From Verrucomicrobiota bacterium (lineage in GTDB: Bacteria > Verrucomicrobiota > Kiritimatiellia > Kiritimatiellales > Tichowtungiaceae): 41,350 nucleotides of DNA. Location: contig JAEIOF010000005.1 in assembly GCA_016342445.1 (NCBI GenBank), positions 1 to 41,350 of the forward strand, in the 5' to 3' direction. The translations under genes were made by a program, and so were the position numbers. The notes beneath the pieces were generated by a model. That model was given only the letters and a program-made list of their open reading frames with translations, made no database searches and was not told the DNA's origin. How positions within the stretch are numbered: the first letter of the stretch is position 1; each line of letters opens with the position of its first letter. Positions 1 through 7,695 of the stretch are shown here, in pieces.

Positions 1-1634
1 TCTTCTATCAGCGCATTGTATTTTTCGCGCTTGGTTTTATAGATCTGGTCGTTGATGTCGACGCGGCGGATGGGGCGGTTGGTGGGAATCACCACCACAT
101 CGAGGCTGTAGATTTCGTGGAATTCAGAGGCTTCCGTTTCGGCGGTTCCGGTCATGCCGGAGAGTTTTTCGTACATGCGGAAATAGTTCTGAATGGTGAT
201 GGTCGCCAGCGTCTGGGTTTCGCGCTCGATCTTCACCCCCTCCTTGGCTTCGATGGCCTGATGAAGACCGTCGGACCAGCGGCGACCCGGCATCAAGCGG
301 CCGGTGAAGGTGTCGACAATCAGCACCTGATTGTCCTGCACCACATATTCCACATCTTTTTCGTAGACGCAGTGGGCGTTGATCAGCTGGTTGACCGCGT
401 GAATGCGTTCGCTGCGGTGCGCGAACTCGTCCTGCAATTTTTGGCGGCGGACCATTTTTTCCTGTGCGGAGAGCGTGGTGTTGCCTTCGAGCTCGGACAT
501 GGACGTTGCGAGGTCGGGCATCAGGAAGTGTTCCGGATCATCCGGGTTGAGCGCTTCGCATCCTTTATCGGTCAGGTTGGCGTCGTGGCCTTTTTCATCG
601 ATCGTGAAAAAGAGCTCTTCGCGCAGTTCGCGGGATTGTTCCTTATAGGAATCGGTGATCATCATGTTGTTCACCTGCTCGAGCAACCGGCGGTTGGCGG
701 GTTCTTCGACCAGCTTGGCGAGCTGTTTGTTTTTCGGCGTTCCCTGATGCACTTGATAGAGGCGGAGCTGCGCGCCGTCTTTGTCGCCGGCCGCGAGAGC
801 GTCGATGGCCTCTTTCATGAATTGATTGCAGAGCGCGGTTTGTTGACGGACCAGACTGCCGACGGTGCTGTTGAGTGAGCGGTATTGCTCGTCAGCCGAG
901 TAGGGGGCGGGGCCGGAAATAATCAGCGGCGTGCGCGCCTCGTCGATCAGGATTGAATCGATTTCGTCGATGATTGCGTAGTGATGGCCGCGTTGCTGCA
1001 CCATATCTTCGGGCCGCATCGCCATGTTATCGCGCAGATAGTCGAACCCGAACTCGCTGTTCGTGCCGTAGGTGATATCGCAGTCGTACATTTCCCGGCG
1101 CTGCTGCGGCGGCATCTGATTTGACAGACAACCGACGCTCAGGCCGAGGTAGCGGTAGACATGGCCCATCCATTCGCTGTCGCGCCCGGCCAGAAAGTCG
1201 TTGGTGGTGATCACGTGAACGCCGCGGCCCGCCAGCGCATTGAGGTAGACCGGCATCGTCGCGACCAGCGTTTTGCCTTCTCCCGTTGCCATCTCCGCAA
1301 TCCGTCCCTGATGGAGCGTCATTCCGCCGATCAGCTGCACATCGAAGGGCACCATTTCCCAGGCCAGATCGTGGCCGGAGGCGTGGGCGGTGGTTCCGCA
1401 CAGGCGGCGGCAGGCGTTCTTCACAACCGCGAAGGCTTCGACCAGCAGATCGTCGAGCGTTTCACCGTCGGCAAGGCGCTGTTTAAACTCCGGCGTCTTC
1501 GCCTTCAGCTCCTCCTCCGAGAGCGCTTGATATTTGATCTCCTGCGCGTTGATCTGATCGACCAGCGGTTGCATGCGCTTCATGTCGCGCTCGGTTTTCG
1601 ATCCGAAAATTTTCTTTAAAATCGTATTGATCAT
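1..1634 (-). CDS. secA: Protein translocase subunit SecA (C-terminal part beyond window edge)
   Basis: ATP-driven motor of the Sec pathway, which pushes unfolded preproteins through SecYEG at the inner membrane. The reverse strand reads without a stop from an ATG at 1634 to the window edge, about 544 residues. The N-terminus ([21 protein letters not shown]) is SecA-like. The Walker A motif MATGEGKT is at residues 115-122 and the DEAD-type box [15 protein letters not shown] is around residue 223. The preprotein-binding region follows, then NBD2 beginning with [14 protein letters not shown] and [15 protein letters not shown]. The C-terminal helical scaffold and any zinc-binding tail lie outside the window. 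No clear Shine-Dalgarno precedes the ATG. No copies of the TTCCAA palindrome occur in this gene. The identification is secure. Confidence 0.97.
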   Translation of the reverse strand, partial: MINTILKKIFGSKTERDMKRMQPLVDQINAQEIKYQALSEEELKAKTPEFKQRLADGETLDDLLVEAFAVVKNACRRLCGTTAHASGHDLAWEMVPFDVQLIGGMTLHQGRIAEMATGEGKTLVATMPVYLNALAGRGVHVITTNDFLAGRDSEWMGHVYRYLGLSVGCLSNQMPPQQRREMYDCDITYGTNSEFGFDYLRDNMAMRPEDMVQQRGHHYAIIDEIDSILIDEARTPLIISGPAPYSADEQYRSLNSTVGSLVRQQTALCNQFMKEAIDALAAGDKDGAQLRLYQVHQGTPKNKQLAKLVEEPANRRLLEQVNNMMITDSYKEQSRELREELFFTIDEKGHDANLTDKGCEALNPDDPEHFLMPDLATSMSELEGNTTLSAQEKMVRRQKLQDEFAHRSERIHAVNQLINAHCVYEKDVEYVVQDNQVLIVDTFTGRLMPGRRWSDGLHQAIEAKEGVKIERETQTLATITIQNYFRMYEKLSGMTGTAETEASEFHEIYSLDVVVIPTNRPIRRVDINDQIYKTKREKYNALIE

Positions 1635-1751
1635 GTAGGTCCCGGTTTCTGATTAAAAGTCATTGATTAACAGGGGAGAGAAAATACCTGCCGAACCTGT
1701 GGAATACACGGAAAAAATGGAGGGGAACCGGGGCGCCTGTCCGCAAGGGGC

Positions 1752-3125
1752 TTACCAGTAATCCGGATTGTCTTTATCCGGACTCCAGGCGCTTTCCGGA
1801 GGCGGCGTTTCGGGCGGGTTTTTTTTAGACGATTTTGATCGGGCGGCCCGATCTGCCATAAGCTCTTTATTTTTCTCAAGCAGGAGCGCCTTGAACGAGG
1901 ATCCCTTTAGTTGCTCGCGGTGACTGGCGATGGTGCCGGCGCGAATGCCCTCCCCGACCGCTGCGACGATGTGCGCGGGTAACGCTTCTTTGGTGATCAT
2001 ACCGTTGTCGGCGGAGGAAATGGCGTGCCGGATGGTTTCTTGGAGCTCACGCACATTACCGGGCCAATCGTAGTTGTAGAGGACGTCCTTCGCTTCGAGA
2101 TTTAGAACAGGCGCGTCGGCACCGGCTTCGATCTGTCGGCTCAGAACCCGATTCGCCAGCGGGAAAATATCCTCCCGCCGCTGTCTCAGCGGCGGAATAT
2201 GGATGCAAAGGGCATTGAGTCGCTGATAGAGCTCCGGGCTGAAAGCGCCCCGTTTGGTGAGTGCTTCCAGATCTTCGTGGGAGGCGGCGACAATCCGCAC
2301 GTTGATCATGATAGGAACCGGGCTCCCGAGGTTGCAGATTTTCTTTTTCTCGATTGCGGCGAGGAGTTTGGCTTGCAGGTCGAGCGGCAGCGCGTCGATC
2401 TCGTCAAGAAACAGGGTTCCACCTTGCGCAGTCTCAAACAGCCCCGCCGTGGTCGCGGTGGCTCCGTCGAAGGCGTTTTTTTTATATCCGAACAGCTCCT
2501 GTTCGAGCTGCTGCGCGGGGACGTCTGCGCAGTTGATGGATTTAAAGGGGGCGTTTTTCCGCGGACTGTAGCGATGGAGGGAGAGGCCGACGAGTTCTTT
2601 GCCGGTGCCGCTTTCGCCGCAGATGAGCACCGGGATATCGGTGGGGGCAACGCGCTCGACCGTTTGGCAGGCTTTGCGCATGCTGGCGCTTTGCGCCACA
2701 AGGCCCGCCAGCGGTTCCGGGTTTTCCGGCCGCGCCTTGAGCACCTTGTTCTCCGTTGTGGCGGTGTAATATTCCAGCATGCGCTCCACGGTCAGAAACA
2801 GCTCATCCAGCTTGAAGGGCTTGACGATGTAATCGAAGGCCCCTTTTTTCATCGCCTCTACCGCCGTGTCGATGGTGGCGTGGCCGGTGAGCATGCTGAC
2901 CCCCATATCGGGATAGAGCTCGCGGACTATGCACAGGAGCTCCATTCCGTTCATCGGCTCCATGCTGACATCCGAAATCATTAAATCGAACGTGTGGTTT
3001 TGAAGAACCTGAAGAGCCTCTTCCCCGCTTTCGGCGGCGGTGATGTCGTAGCCGCGTCCGTTTAGGAGATTTGTGAGCACCTTTCGGAAAATGGGTTCAT
3101 CGTCTACGATCAGAATACGCGGCAT
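1752..3125 (-). CDS. NtrC-like response regulator: receiver plus AAA+ domain, no HTH
   Basis: The N-terminal receiver (residues 1-120) has the acidic pair DD at 8-9, phosphoacceptor D52 (MISDVSM) and the KPF lysine. A sigma54-activator-type AAA+ domain follows, with Walker A GESGTGKE, Walker B GGTLFLDEIDALP, an arginine-finger region ELYQRL and sensor II WPGNVREL. The loop that normally reads GAFTGA is NAFDGA, so contact with sigma54 is doubtful. The C-terminus begins like a Fis-type domain (FKALLLEKNKEL) but ends in a Lys/Pro-rich tail without a recognition helix, so direct DNA binding is not apparent. The ATG at 3125 (MPRILIVDD) is preceded by AGAGGTG; an in-frame upstream ATG at 3152 is less likely. 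A paralogue lies at 3793-5190. It may act as a protein-protein regulator rather than a promoter-bound activator. Confidence 0.88.
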   Translation of the reverse strand: MPRILIVDDEPIFRKVLTNLLNGRGYDITAAESGEEALQVLQNHTFDLMISDVSMEPMNGMELLCIVRELYPDMGVSMLTGHATIDTAVEAMKKGAFDYIVKPFKLDELFLTVERMLEYYTATTENKVLKARPENPEPLAGLVAQSASMRKACQTVERVAPTDIPVLICGESGTGKELVGLSLHRYSPRKNAPFKSINCADVPAQQLEQELFGYKKNAFDGATATTAGLFETAQGGTLFLDEIDALPLDLQAKLLAAIEKKKICNLGSPVPIMINVRIVAASHEDLEALTKRGAFSPELYQRLNALCIHIPPLRQRREDIFPLANRVLSRQIEAGADAPVLNLEAKDVLYNYDWPGNVRELQETIRHAISSADNGMITKEALPAHIVAAVGEGIRAGTIASHREQLKGSSFKALLLEKNKELMADRAARSKSSKKNPPETPPPESAWSPDKDNPDYW

Positions 3126-3308
3126 GGTGTAGTCACCTCTGGTTTTCGGCACGGGTTGCGATTAAAAATTTGGTTTTAGAGGGAAAAGGCGAGGGACCTC
3201 TTCACCCATAAAATACTTCTATACCTCGCCGTCCGATTCATCAACTCTCGAAATAAAATTTGAAGCCCCGCCGTCGCCTTTCGCCACAAGGGATGATAAA
3301 TAATCCGG

Positions 3309-3749
3309 ATGGGACGAAATAACACAGGGAAAGTCCGGGGGCGCGGCGGCGCGGGGCAGAACCGCTCCGAGACCGATGCCTTCCTCCGGAAAAACCGGCA
3401 GAGGTCCGATGTCATTGAAACGTCCAGCGGACTGCAATACACCATTCGCGAAGAGGGGACAGGCAAGCGCCCCGACGAAAGGAGCACCGTCGAAGTCAAC
3501 CAGCGCATCCTGTTGGTGGATGGCACCGTCATCAAAGACACCTATCACGGCGCCGAGACGGATCGCTTTACCCTCGCCGAAGCCATCGACGGCCTTAAAG
3601 AGGGCCTGCCGCTCATGAGAGAAGGGGCTAAATTCCGGTTTGTCGTTCCGCCGGATCTCGCGTGGGGCAAACGCGGCGCCGGCAGCCGAATCGGCCCCAA
3701 CACCACCCTCATCTTCGACATCCGGCTGGAGCGGGTTATCGATGGATGA
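3309..3749 (+). CDS. FKBP-type peptidyl-prolyl cis-trans isomerase
   Basis: Catalyses cis-trans isomerisation of Xaa-Pro bonds. The 146-residue product has a short basic, helical N-terminus (about residues 1-35) and a single FKBP domain: SGLQYTIREEGTG, then VEVNQRILLVDGTVIKDTY, GLKEGLPLMREGAKFRFVVPPDLAWG and NTTLIFDIRLERV. The order matches Mip/FkpA-type proteins, in which the linker AFLRKNRQR...SGLQY precedes the domain. No signal peptide is visible from the ATG at 3309, so it may be cytoplasmic, or the real start may differ; no strong ribosome site is seen. It is divergent from the regulator at 1752-3125 and convergent with the one at 3793-5190. Family assignment is firm; the exact start and cell location are not. 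Confidence 0.9.
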   Translation: MGRNNTGKVRGRGGAGQNRSETDAFLRKNRQRSDVIETSSGLQYTIREEGTGKRPDERSTVEVNQRILLVDGTVIKDTYHGAETDRFTLAEAIDGLKEGLPLMREGAKFRFVVPPDLAWGKRGAGSRIGPNTTLIFDIRLERVIDG

Positions 3750-3792
3750 CCCTTGGCTCGCCGCCGGAAAACCCTGAACTCAGGCGCCCGGA

Positions 3793-5190
3793 TCAAATCC
3801 ACTCAAAGGCGGCGGGCTCGTCAGGCGCGATTCCGCTTTGTTCCGGAAGCGCGACCTCCTTTTCGCGGGCGGGTGGCTCCTCGGAAGCCCGCGACTCCTT
3901 GTCCAGTCGCGCGTGGATCCGGTCCAGAATCTCTTTTTCCTTGTCGTGCAGGAACGCCCGCAGCGACCGACCTTTAAATTGCGCGCAGTGGCTGGCGAAT
4001 ACGCCGGCGGGAGCGGTCGCCTCGGCCGCTTCAACGATACCGGCGGGAAGCATCTCTTTGGTGATCACGCCGTCGTGAACGAATGTGAGTGCGTGCTGAA
4101 CGGCCTCTTCTACTTCGCGCACATTGTTGGGCCATGCATAGCTCTCCAGAATCATTTCTGTTTCGAGATCAAGGGCCGGCACTTCGGCGCCGGCGTCGAG
4201 CTTCCGGCGGAGGGCCTGATCAATAATCGGGAGCAGATCCTCCGGCCGGTTGCGCATCGGAGGGATGTCGATATGAAGGGCATGAAGGCGATGATAGAGG
4301 TCTTCGCAGAAGGTGCCCTGTTGGATGCGGGGCTCCAGATTTTCACTGGAGGCGACGATAACCCGCACATCGATCGGAACGGGATCGCCCCCGCCGACTT
4401 TGAGGATTTGTTTCTCCTGCAGTGCGCAGAGAAGTGAGGACTGGGCGGCGAGGGGCAGGGCGCCGATTTCGTTGAGAAAGAGGGTTCCGCCGTGCGCGGA
4501 TTCGAAAAGGCCCGGCTCGGAAGCGGACCCGTCTGAAATGCGCCCGAACAGCTCGGCCTCGATCCGCCGGACGGGCAGCGCCGCGCAATTGACCGCCAGA
4601 AAAGGGCCGCTCTTGCGCTGGCTGTCGCGGTGGAGATCGCGGGCGACCAGCGTCTTACCGGAGCCGCGTTCCCCGTGAATGAACACCGTCGTGTCGGAGG
4701 GGGCGATGCGTCGAATCAGTTCGCACACCCGCAACATGGCGGGGCTCTCGGCGATAATGCCCTGAAGTTTTTCCACGTGCTCCCGATATTCCGGCGGGGT
4801 CCCGAGCGGCCGGTGCTTCGTGATGGCCCAGTGATATTCCAGCGCGTGCCGTACGGCTTGAAGCAGCTCGTTCAGCTTAAACGGCTTGGTGAGATAGTCG
4901 AAGGCACCCTGCTTCATCGCCTCGACCGCGGTGGCGAGCGAGTTGTCCGCAGTGAGCATGATGACGCTCATCTGCGCATACGATTCCAGCGTCTTGCTCA
5001 ACAGCTCCATTCCGCTGACGGGACTCATGTGAATGTCGGCAATCATCAGGTCGAAGGCCTGATCCTGAAGAACGTGAAGGCCCTCTTCGCCGTTGTTGGC
5101 GGTGGTGGTTTCATATCCGCGACTGGTCAGGAGGTTGTTGAGAACCAAGAGAAGGACTGGGTTGTCGTCTACAATCAGAATGCGCGGCAT
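3793..5190 (-). CDS. Degenerate NtrC-like response regulator (receiver plus AAA+), paralogue of 1752-3125
   Basis: 465 residues, colinear with the neighbouring regulator. The receiver has DD at 8-9, D52 (MIADIHM), a switch threonine (IMLTADN) and TKPF. The AAA+ domain has Walker A GERGSGKT, but Walker B reads GGTLFLNEIGALP, where the usual Asp is Asn. The GAFTGA loop is missing: after ELFGR the chain goes directly to ISDGSASEPGLFESA. Sensor II WPNNVREV and the arginine-finger region EDLYHRL remain. The C-terminal Fis-like start (FKGRSLRAFLHDKEKEILDRI) is followed by a charged tail with no HTH. ATP hydrolysis and sigma54 contact both look impaired, so a non-classical role, perhaps as a partner of the other copy, is inferred. 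The ATG at 5190 is preceded by a G-rich stretch. Confidence 0.86.
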   Translation of the reverse strand: MPRILIVDDNPVLLLVLNNLLTSRGYETTTANNGEEGLHVLQDQAFDLMIADIHMSPVSGMELLSKTLESYAQMSVIMLTADNSLATAVEAMKQGAFDYLTKPFKLNELLQAVRHALEYHWAITKHRPLGTPPEYREHVEKLQGIIAESPAMLRVCELIRRIAPSDTTVFIHGERGSGKTLVARDLHRDSQRKSGPFLAVNCAALPVRRIEAELFGRISDGSASEPGLFESAHGGTLFLNEIGALPLAAQSSLLCALQEKQILKVGGGDPVPIDVRVIVASSENLEPRIQQGTFCEDLYHRLHALHIDIPPMRNRPEDLLPIIDQALRRKLDAGAEVPALDLETEMILESYAWPNNVREVEEAVQHALTFVHDGVITKEMLPAGIVEAAEATAPAGVFASHCAQFKGRSLRAFLHDKEKEILDRIHARLDKESRASEEPPAREKEVALPEQSGIAPDEPAAFEWI

Positions 5191-5677
5191 AATTTTTGCC
5201 CCCCGGCGGTTATCTTTGCCGGCGTGGTCTGCAGGCGCTGTGCATCCAGCCTGTCGCCCACACCTGAGCCTCTTTTATACCCCTGCCGCCCGGGGTTGCA
5301 ACCCTTCGTTTGGGGCGGGGTAAAATTCAGGAGAAAGGGATCAGTTAACCGATCGCAGTTGGCGGTTAGTTGTTTAGTTTCAAACCTTAAACCCCGGATC
5401 TCAGCATTCGCCGTTGTCTAATAAGTTGACGGGTCGTTGTCTCATCGTTTCCAGCCCTCGGAACGTTCACCACCCGCTGCGCTAGAGGACACAGAGAGCA
5501 CGGCGGGGGAGTTTTTGACGGGATTACAGGATGTTGCAGGATGGTGTTGGGAATAAACGACCCCGAATCTTCGGGGAAGTCCTGTGTACCTCCGTGGCCT
5601 CTAGTGAGGGTTTCCCGAATGGTGGTAAAAATGATCCTGCTGATCCAGTTGTCCGGTCTAAAAACAGATGTCTGAAA
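5191..5677. other. Gene-free stretch with decayed repeats
   Basis: I see no credible gene in these 487 bases; the open frames here are antisense or composition-driven. It holds a degenerate copy of the TTCCAA palindrome at 5449-5463 and an imperfect inverted repeat whose arms include CTAGAGG at 5482-5488 and CCTCTAG at 5598-5604, set in GA/CA-rich text. It marks the change from high-GC core genes to the AT-richer island downstream. Confidence 0.4.
5449..5463. repeat. Degenerate copy of the TTCCAA-N3-TTGGAA palindrome
   Basis: TTCCAGCCCTCGGAA differs from the consensus at two of the twelve fixed positions. It is intergenic and unpaired. It may be a decayed copy or chance. Confidence 0.35.
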
Positions 5678-6037
5678 TCAGTAGTCCTTATAGACCGCCA
5701 GCCCTCGTTCAACGAGCTCGTCGTTGATGTTCGTGTAGCCGCCGTTCTCGGGCAGCCAGATCTCCGCAATGTAGCGGCCATACTTACCCTTCTTGTCCTT
5801 AAGGGTTTCAATCAGCACCGACCGGCCGACAATCCGTTCGCGCAGCCAGTCGCGCGACACCTTGCCCGCCTCTTTTTCGTCGCCGCGCACCTCCGGAGTA
5901 TTGATCCGGTTGAGCCGAAGCTTCTCGCCCTTCACAATCGTCTTAAGGCCCAGGTCGATGTCCGCCGTCACCGTATCGCCGTCATACGCCGCAGTAATCA
6001 GCGCCATGTAGTGATAAAGAAGACTTTGATCTTTCAT
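5678..6037 (-). CDS. Staphylococcal nuclease-like (thermonuclease, SNase-domain) protein
   Basis: A small SNase-fold protein of 119 residues, or 109 if it starts at the second ATG (6007), just before ALITAAYDGDTV. Family hallmarks are present: YDGDTVTADIDLG (metal-binding Asp), LRLNRINTPE (the Arg and Pro-Glu region of the active site), GRSVLIETLKDKKGKYGRYIAEIW (the KYGR arginine) and a C-terminal NDELVERGLAVYKDY. The fold usually hydrolyses DNA or RNA with calcium. There is no signal peptide, so it is probably cytoplasmic, unlike secreted thermonucleases. It sits at the edge of the accessory island and points away from the restriction-like operon, so a functional link is only inferred. Confidence 0.82.
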   Translation of the reverse strand: MKDQSLLYHYMALITAAYDGDTVTADIDLGLKTIVKGEKLRLNRINTPEVRGDEKEAGKVSRDWLRERIVGRSVLIETLKDKKGKYGRYIAEIWLPENGGYTNINDELVERGLAVYKDY

Positions 6038-6080
6038 GGGAAGAGGTTAACCCCGAATCCACACGAATGAACACGAAATT

Positions 6081-6127
6081 TTCCAAACCTTGGAAAAAAA
6101 TATGACCGGAGTTTCCAAACATTGGAA
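6081..6127. repeat. Pair of perfect TTCCAA-N3-TTGGAA palindromes, 32 bp apart
   Basis: Copies at 6081-6095 (spacer ACC) and 6113-6127 (spacer ACA), both followed by A-tracts. They lie upstream of the small HTH/Cys-rich gene and its methyltransferase neighbour. The first has the flank TTGGAAAAAAATATG, shared with the copy at 17610. The offset of 32 bp is about three helical turns. Confidence 0.93.
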
Positions 6128-6200
6128 AAAACCGTCTCAAACGAGACCGATAGTCTGTAGATGGATAGTCTACATCCGCGTTTAATCATCCAACGTCCGC

Positions 6201-6208
6201 AAGGAGGG
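6201..6208 (+). promoter_or_regulatory. Strong Shine-Dalgarno for the GTG-started gene at 6217
   Basis: AAGGAGGG sits eight bases before the GTG at 6217. It decides the start and argues that this odd small gene is translated. Confidence 0.75.
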
Positions 6209-6216
6209 CACACCCC

Positions 6217-6501
6217 GTGAACATCGAAAAAACATTCGGCGAAGAATTGCAGAAAATCCGTAAAGAAAAAGGGCTCTCTCAGGAGCAACTCGGCGGAACA
6301 CAAATTAATCTTACTTCTCCGGTTATAGAAAACTGTTTCCGTTGCTGTTGTGAGATGGAGTCAGAAACGGTTGAGGTAGTTTGTCCTTTTTGCGGGGAAG
6401 TAAATATCTGTTGCCATGCATGTGAGGAGTGGATCGAAGAGAGAACGGAAAATTGTTATCGATGCGTCAATGGATCCTGTTTTGTTGAGGGCGGGCATTA
6501 G
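6217..6501 (+). CDS. Small protein: truncated XRE-type HTH start joined to a Cys-rich zinc-ribbon-like tail
   Basis: 94 residues from a GTG with a near-perfect ribosome site. Residues 1-26 (FGEELQKIRKEKGLSQEQLGG) match the first two helices of XRE/Cro-type regulators, including restriction-modification controller proteins. The usual recognition helix and dimer part are missing. Instead the chain turns Cys-rich: CFRCCC, CPFCG, CCHAC, CYRC and a final Cys, an arrangement that suggests one or two zinc sites. It ends seven bases before the earliest possible start of the methyltransferase gene and is probably co-transcribed with it. It could be a controller protein rebuilt by deletion or fusion, or a new small zinc protein. 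I do not recognise a named family for the whole chain. Confidence 0.65.
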   Translation: MNIEKTFGEELQKIRKEKGLSQEQLGGTQINLTSPVIENCFRCCCEMESETVEVVCPFCGEVNICCHACEEWIEERTENCYRCVNGSCFVEGGH

Positions 6502-6516
6502 TCGGGTGTGAATATT

Positions 6517-6573
6517 TTCCAACCATTGGAAAAAACGGACTCGAAACCGAAACCGCTTTTCCAAACCTTGGAA
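6517..6573. repeat. Pair of perfect TTCCAA-N3-TTGGAA palindromes, 42 bp apart
   Basis: Copies at 6517-6531 (spacer CCA) and 6559-6573 (spacer ACC) lie at the very start of the methyltransferase reading frame, where they would read FQPLEK and FQTLEN. If translation starts at 6607 they are upstream regulatory DNA. The offset is four helical turns. Confidence 0.93.
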
Positions 6574-6606
6574 AACCGGTATGAAGAACGCCAACTTCAG
6601 GGTGGT

Positions 6607-7695
6607 ATGACAGCAAGCAAAATGAAATTAACAGCAATCGATCTTTTTTCCGGGGCGGGGGGCTTTTCCTTGGCGGCGAAAAAGGCGGGCTTTCAGGTGC
6701 TTGCTGCAGTCGAATATGACAAGTGGGCGCAGGAAACGTATAAGCACAATTTCATTAAAGGCCGCAAAAACCCGCCGAAACTGTATGGCGACATTTGGGG
6801 GGTAGACCCGTCGCAGGTTCTTAAGGATGTTGGGATTAACGCTGGCGAGTTAGATGTTCTTGTGGGGGGGCCGCCGTGTCAGGGATTTTCATCGCATCGA
6901 CTTAATAATGCCGGGGTGGATGATCCTCGCAACAACTTACTTCTTCGGTATTTCGATTTTGTAAAGCAGCTGCAACCAAAGGTATTCGTTGTTGAAAATG
7001 TCTCGGGGATGCTTTGGGCGCGTCACAAGCCCTATGTCGACCGGTTTAAAAATCTGGCCAAACGGAATGGCTATCAGATTATCTCGGGAGAACCGCAACT
7101 GATTAACGCCCGTGACTTCGGCGTTCCGCAAAACCGGAAGCGTGTATTTATCTTAGGTGCGCGCTCCGATATTAATTTGCCGGATGGGTTTGAGTGGCCG
7201 CCAAAGGCGACGCATTTTGATCCGAATTCAGATGAGGTAAAAAAAGAAGGTAAAAAGAAGTGGGTTCCGGCTTCTACGGTTTTTGGAAAGTCGTTGGATT
7301 CTAAAGACCCCAACAACATCCACATGATTCCTGGGTCGGATATGCTACAGCGGTTTAAGGACACGCCGCTGAACGGCGGCAGTCGGGCAGACAGCGGGCA
7401 TGTACTCACTTGCCATGAAGATCACACTGGGCACAAAGATGTATACGGGCGCATTGACCCGAACAAGTCTGGGCCGACTATGACGACGGGTTGCATCAAT
7501 CCCTCTAAAGGCCGGTTTGTTCATCCGACAAAACATCATGGCATCGCAGCCCGACACGCAGCGCGGTTTCAAACCTTCCCAGATGATTTTTATTTTGAAG
7601 GCGGTTTAGGAAGCACCGGAAAGCAGATAGGAAACGCCGTTCCGGTTATGTTGGGGCAACACATCTTACAAGCATTAGCAATGGAGGGACTGTAA
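6607..7695 (+). CDS. DNA (cytosine-5-)-methyltransferase, Dcm family
   Basis: Transfers a methyl group from S-adenosylmethionine to C5 of cytosine in a specific DNA site. Classic C5-methylase motifs occur in order: motif I IDLFSGAGGFSLAAKKAGF, motif IV VGGPPCQGFSS (catalytic Cys at residue 91 from this start), motif VI VVENV, motif VIII PQNRKRVFILGAR, and motif X GKQIGNAVPVMLGQ at the C-terminus. The target-recognition region is between VIII and X. The frame is open back to a GTG at 6508, but those 33 extra residues consist largely of two palindrome-encoded peptides; family members begin just before motif I, so I prefer the ATG at 6607 (or 6622). The stop overlaps the next start (TAATG), indicating an operon with the GHKL ATPase and HNH nuclease. 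The specificity cannot be read from the sequence. Confidence 0.95.
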   Translation: MTASKMKLTAIDLFSGAGGFSLAAKKAGFQVLAAVEYDKWAQETYKHNFIKGRKNPPKLYGDIWGVDPSQVLKDVGINAGELDVLVGGPPCQGFSSHRLNNAGVDDPRNNLLLRYFDFVKQLQPKVFVVENVSGMLWARHKPYVDRFKNLAKRNGYQIISGEPQLINARDFGVPQNRKRVFILGARSDINLPDGFEWPPKATHFDPNSDEVKKEGKKKWVPASTVFGKSLDSKDPNNIHMIPGSDMLQRFKDTPLNGGSRADSGHVLTCHEDHTGHKDVYGRIDPNKSGPTMTTGCINPSKGRFVHPTKHHGIAARHAARFQTFPDDFYFEGGLGSTGKQIGNAVPVMLGQHILQALAMEGL

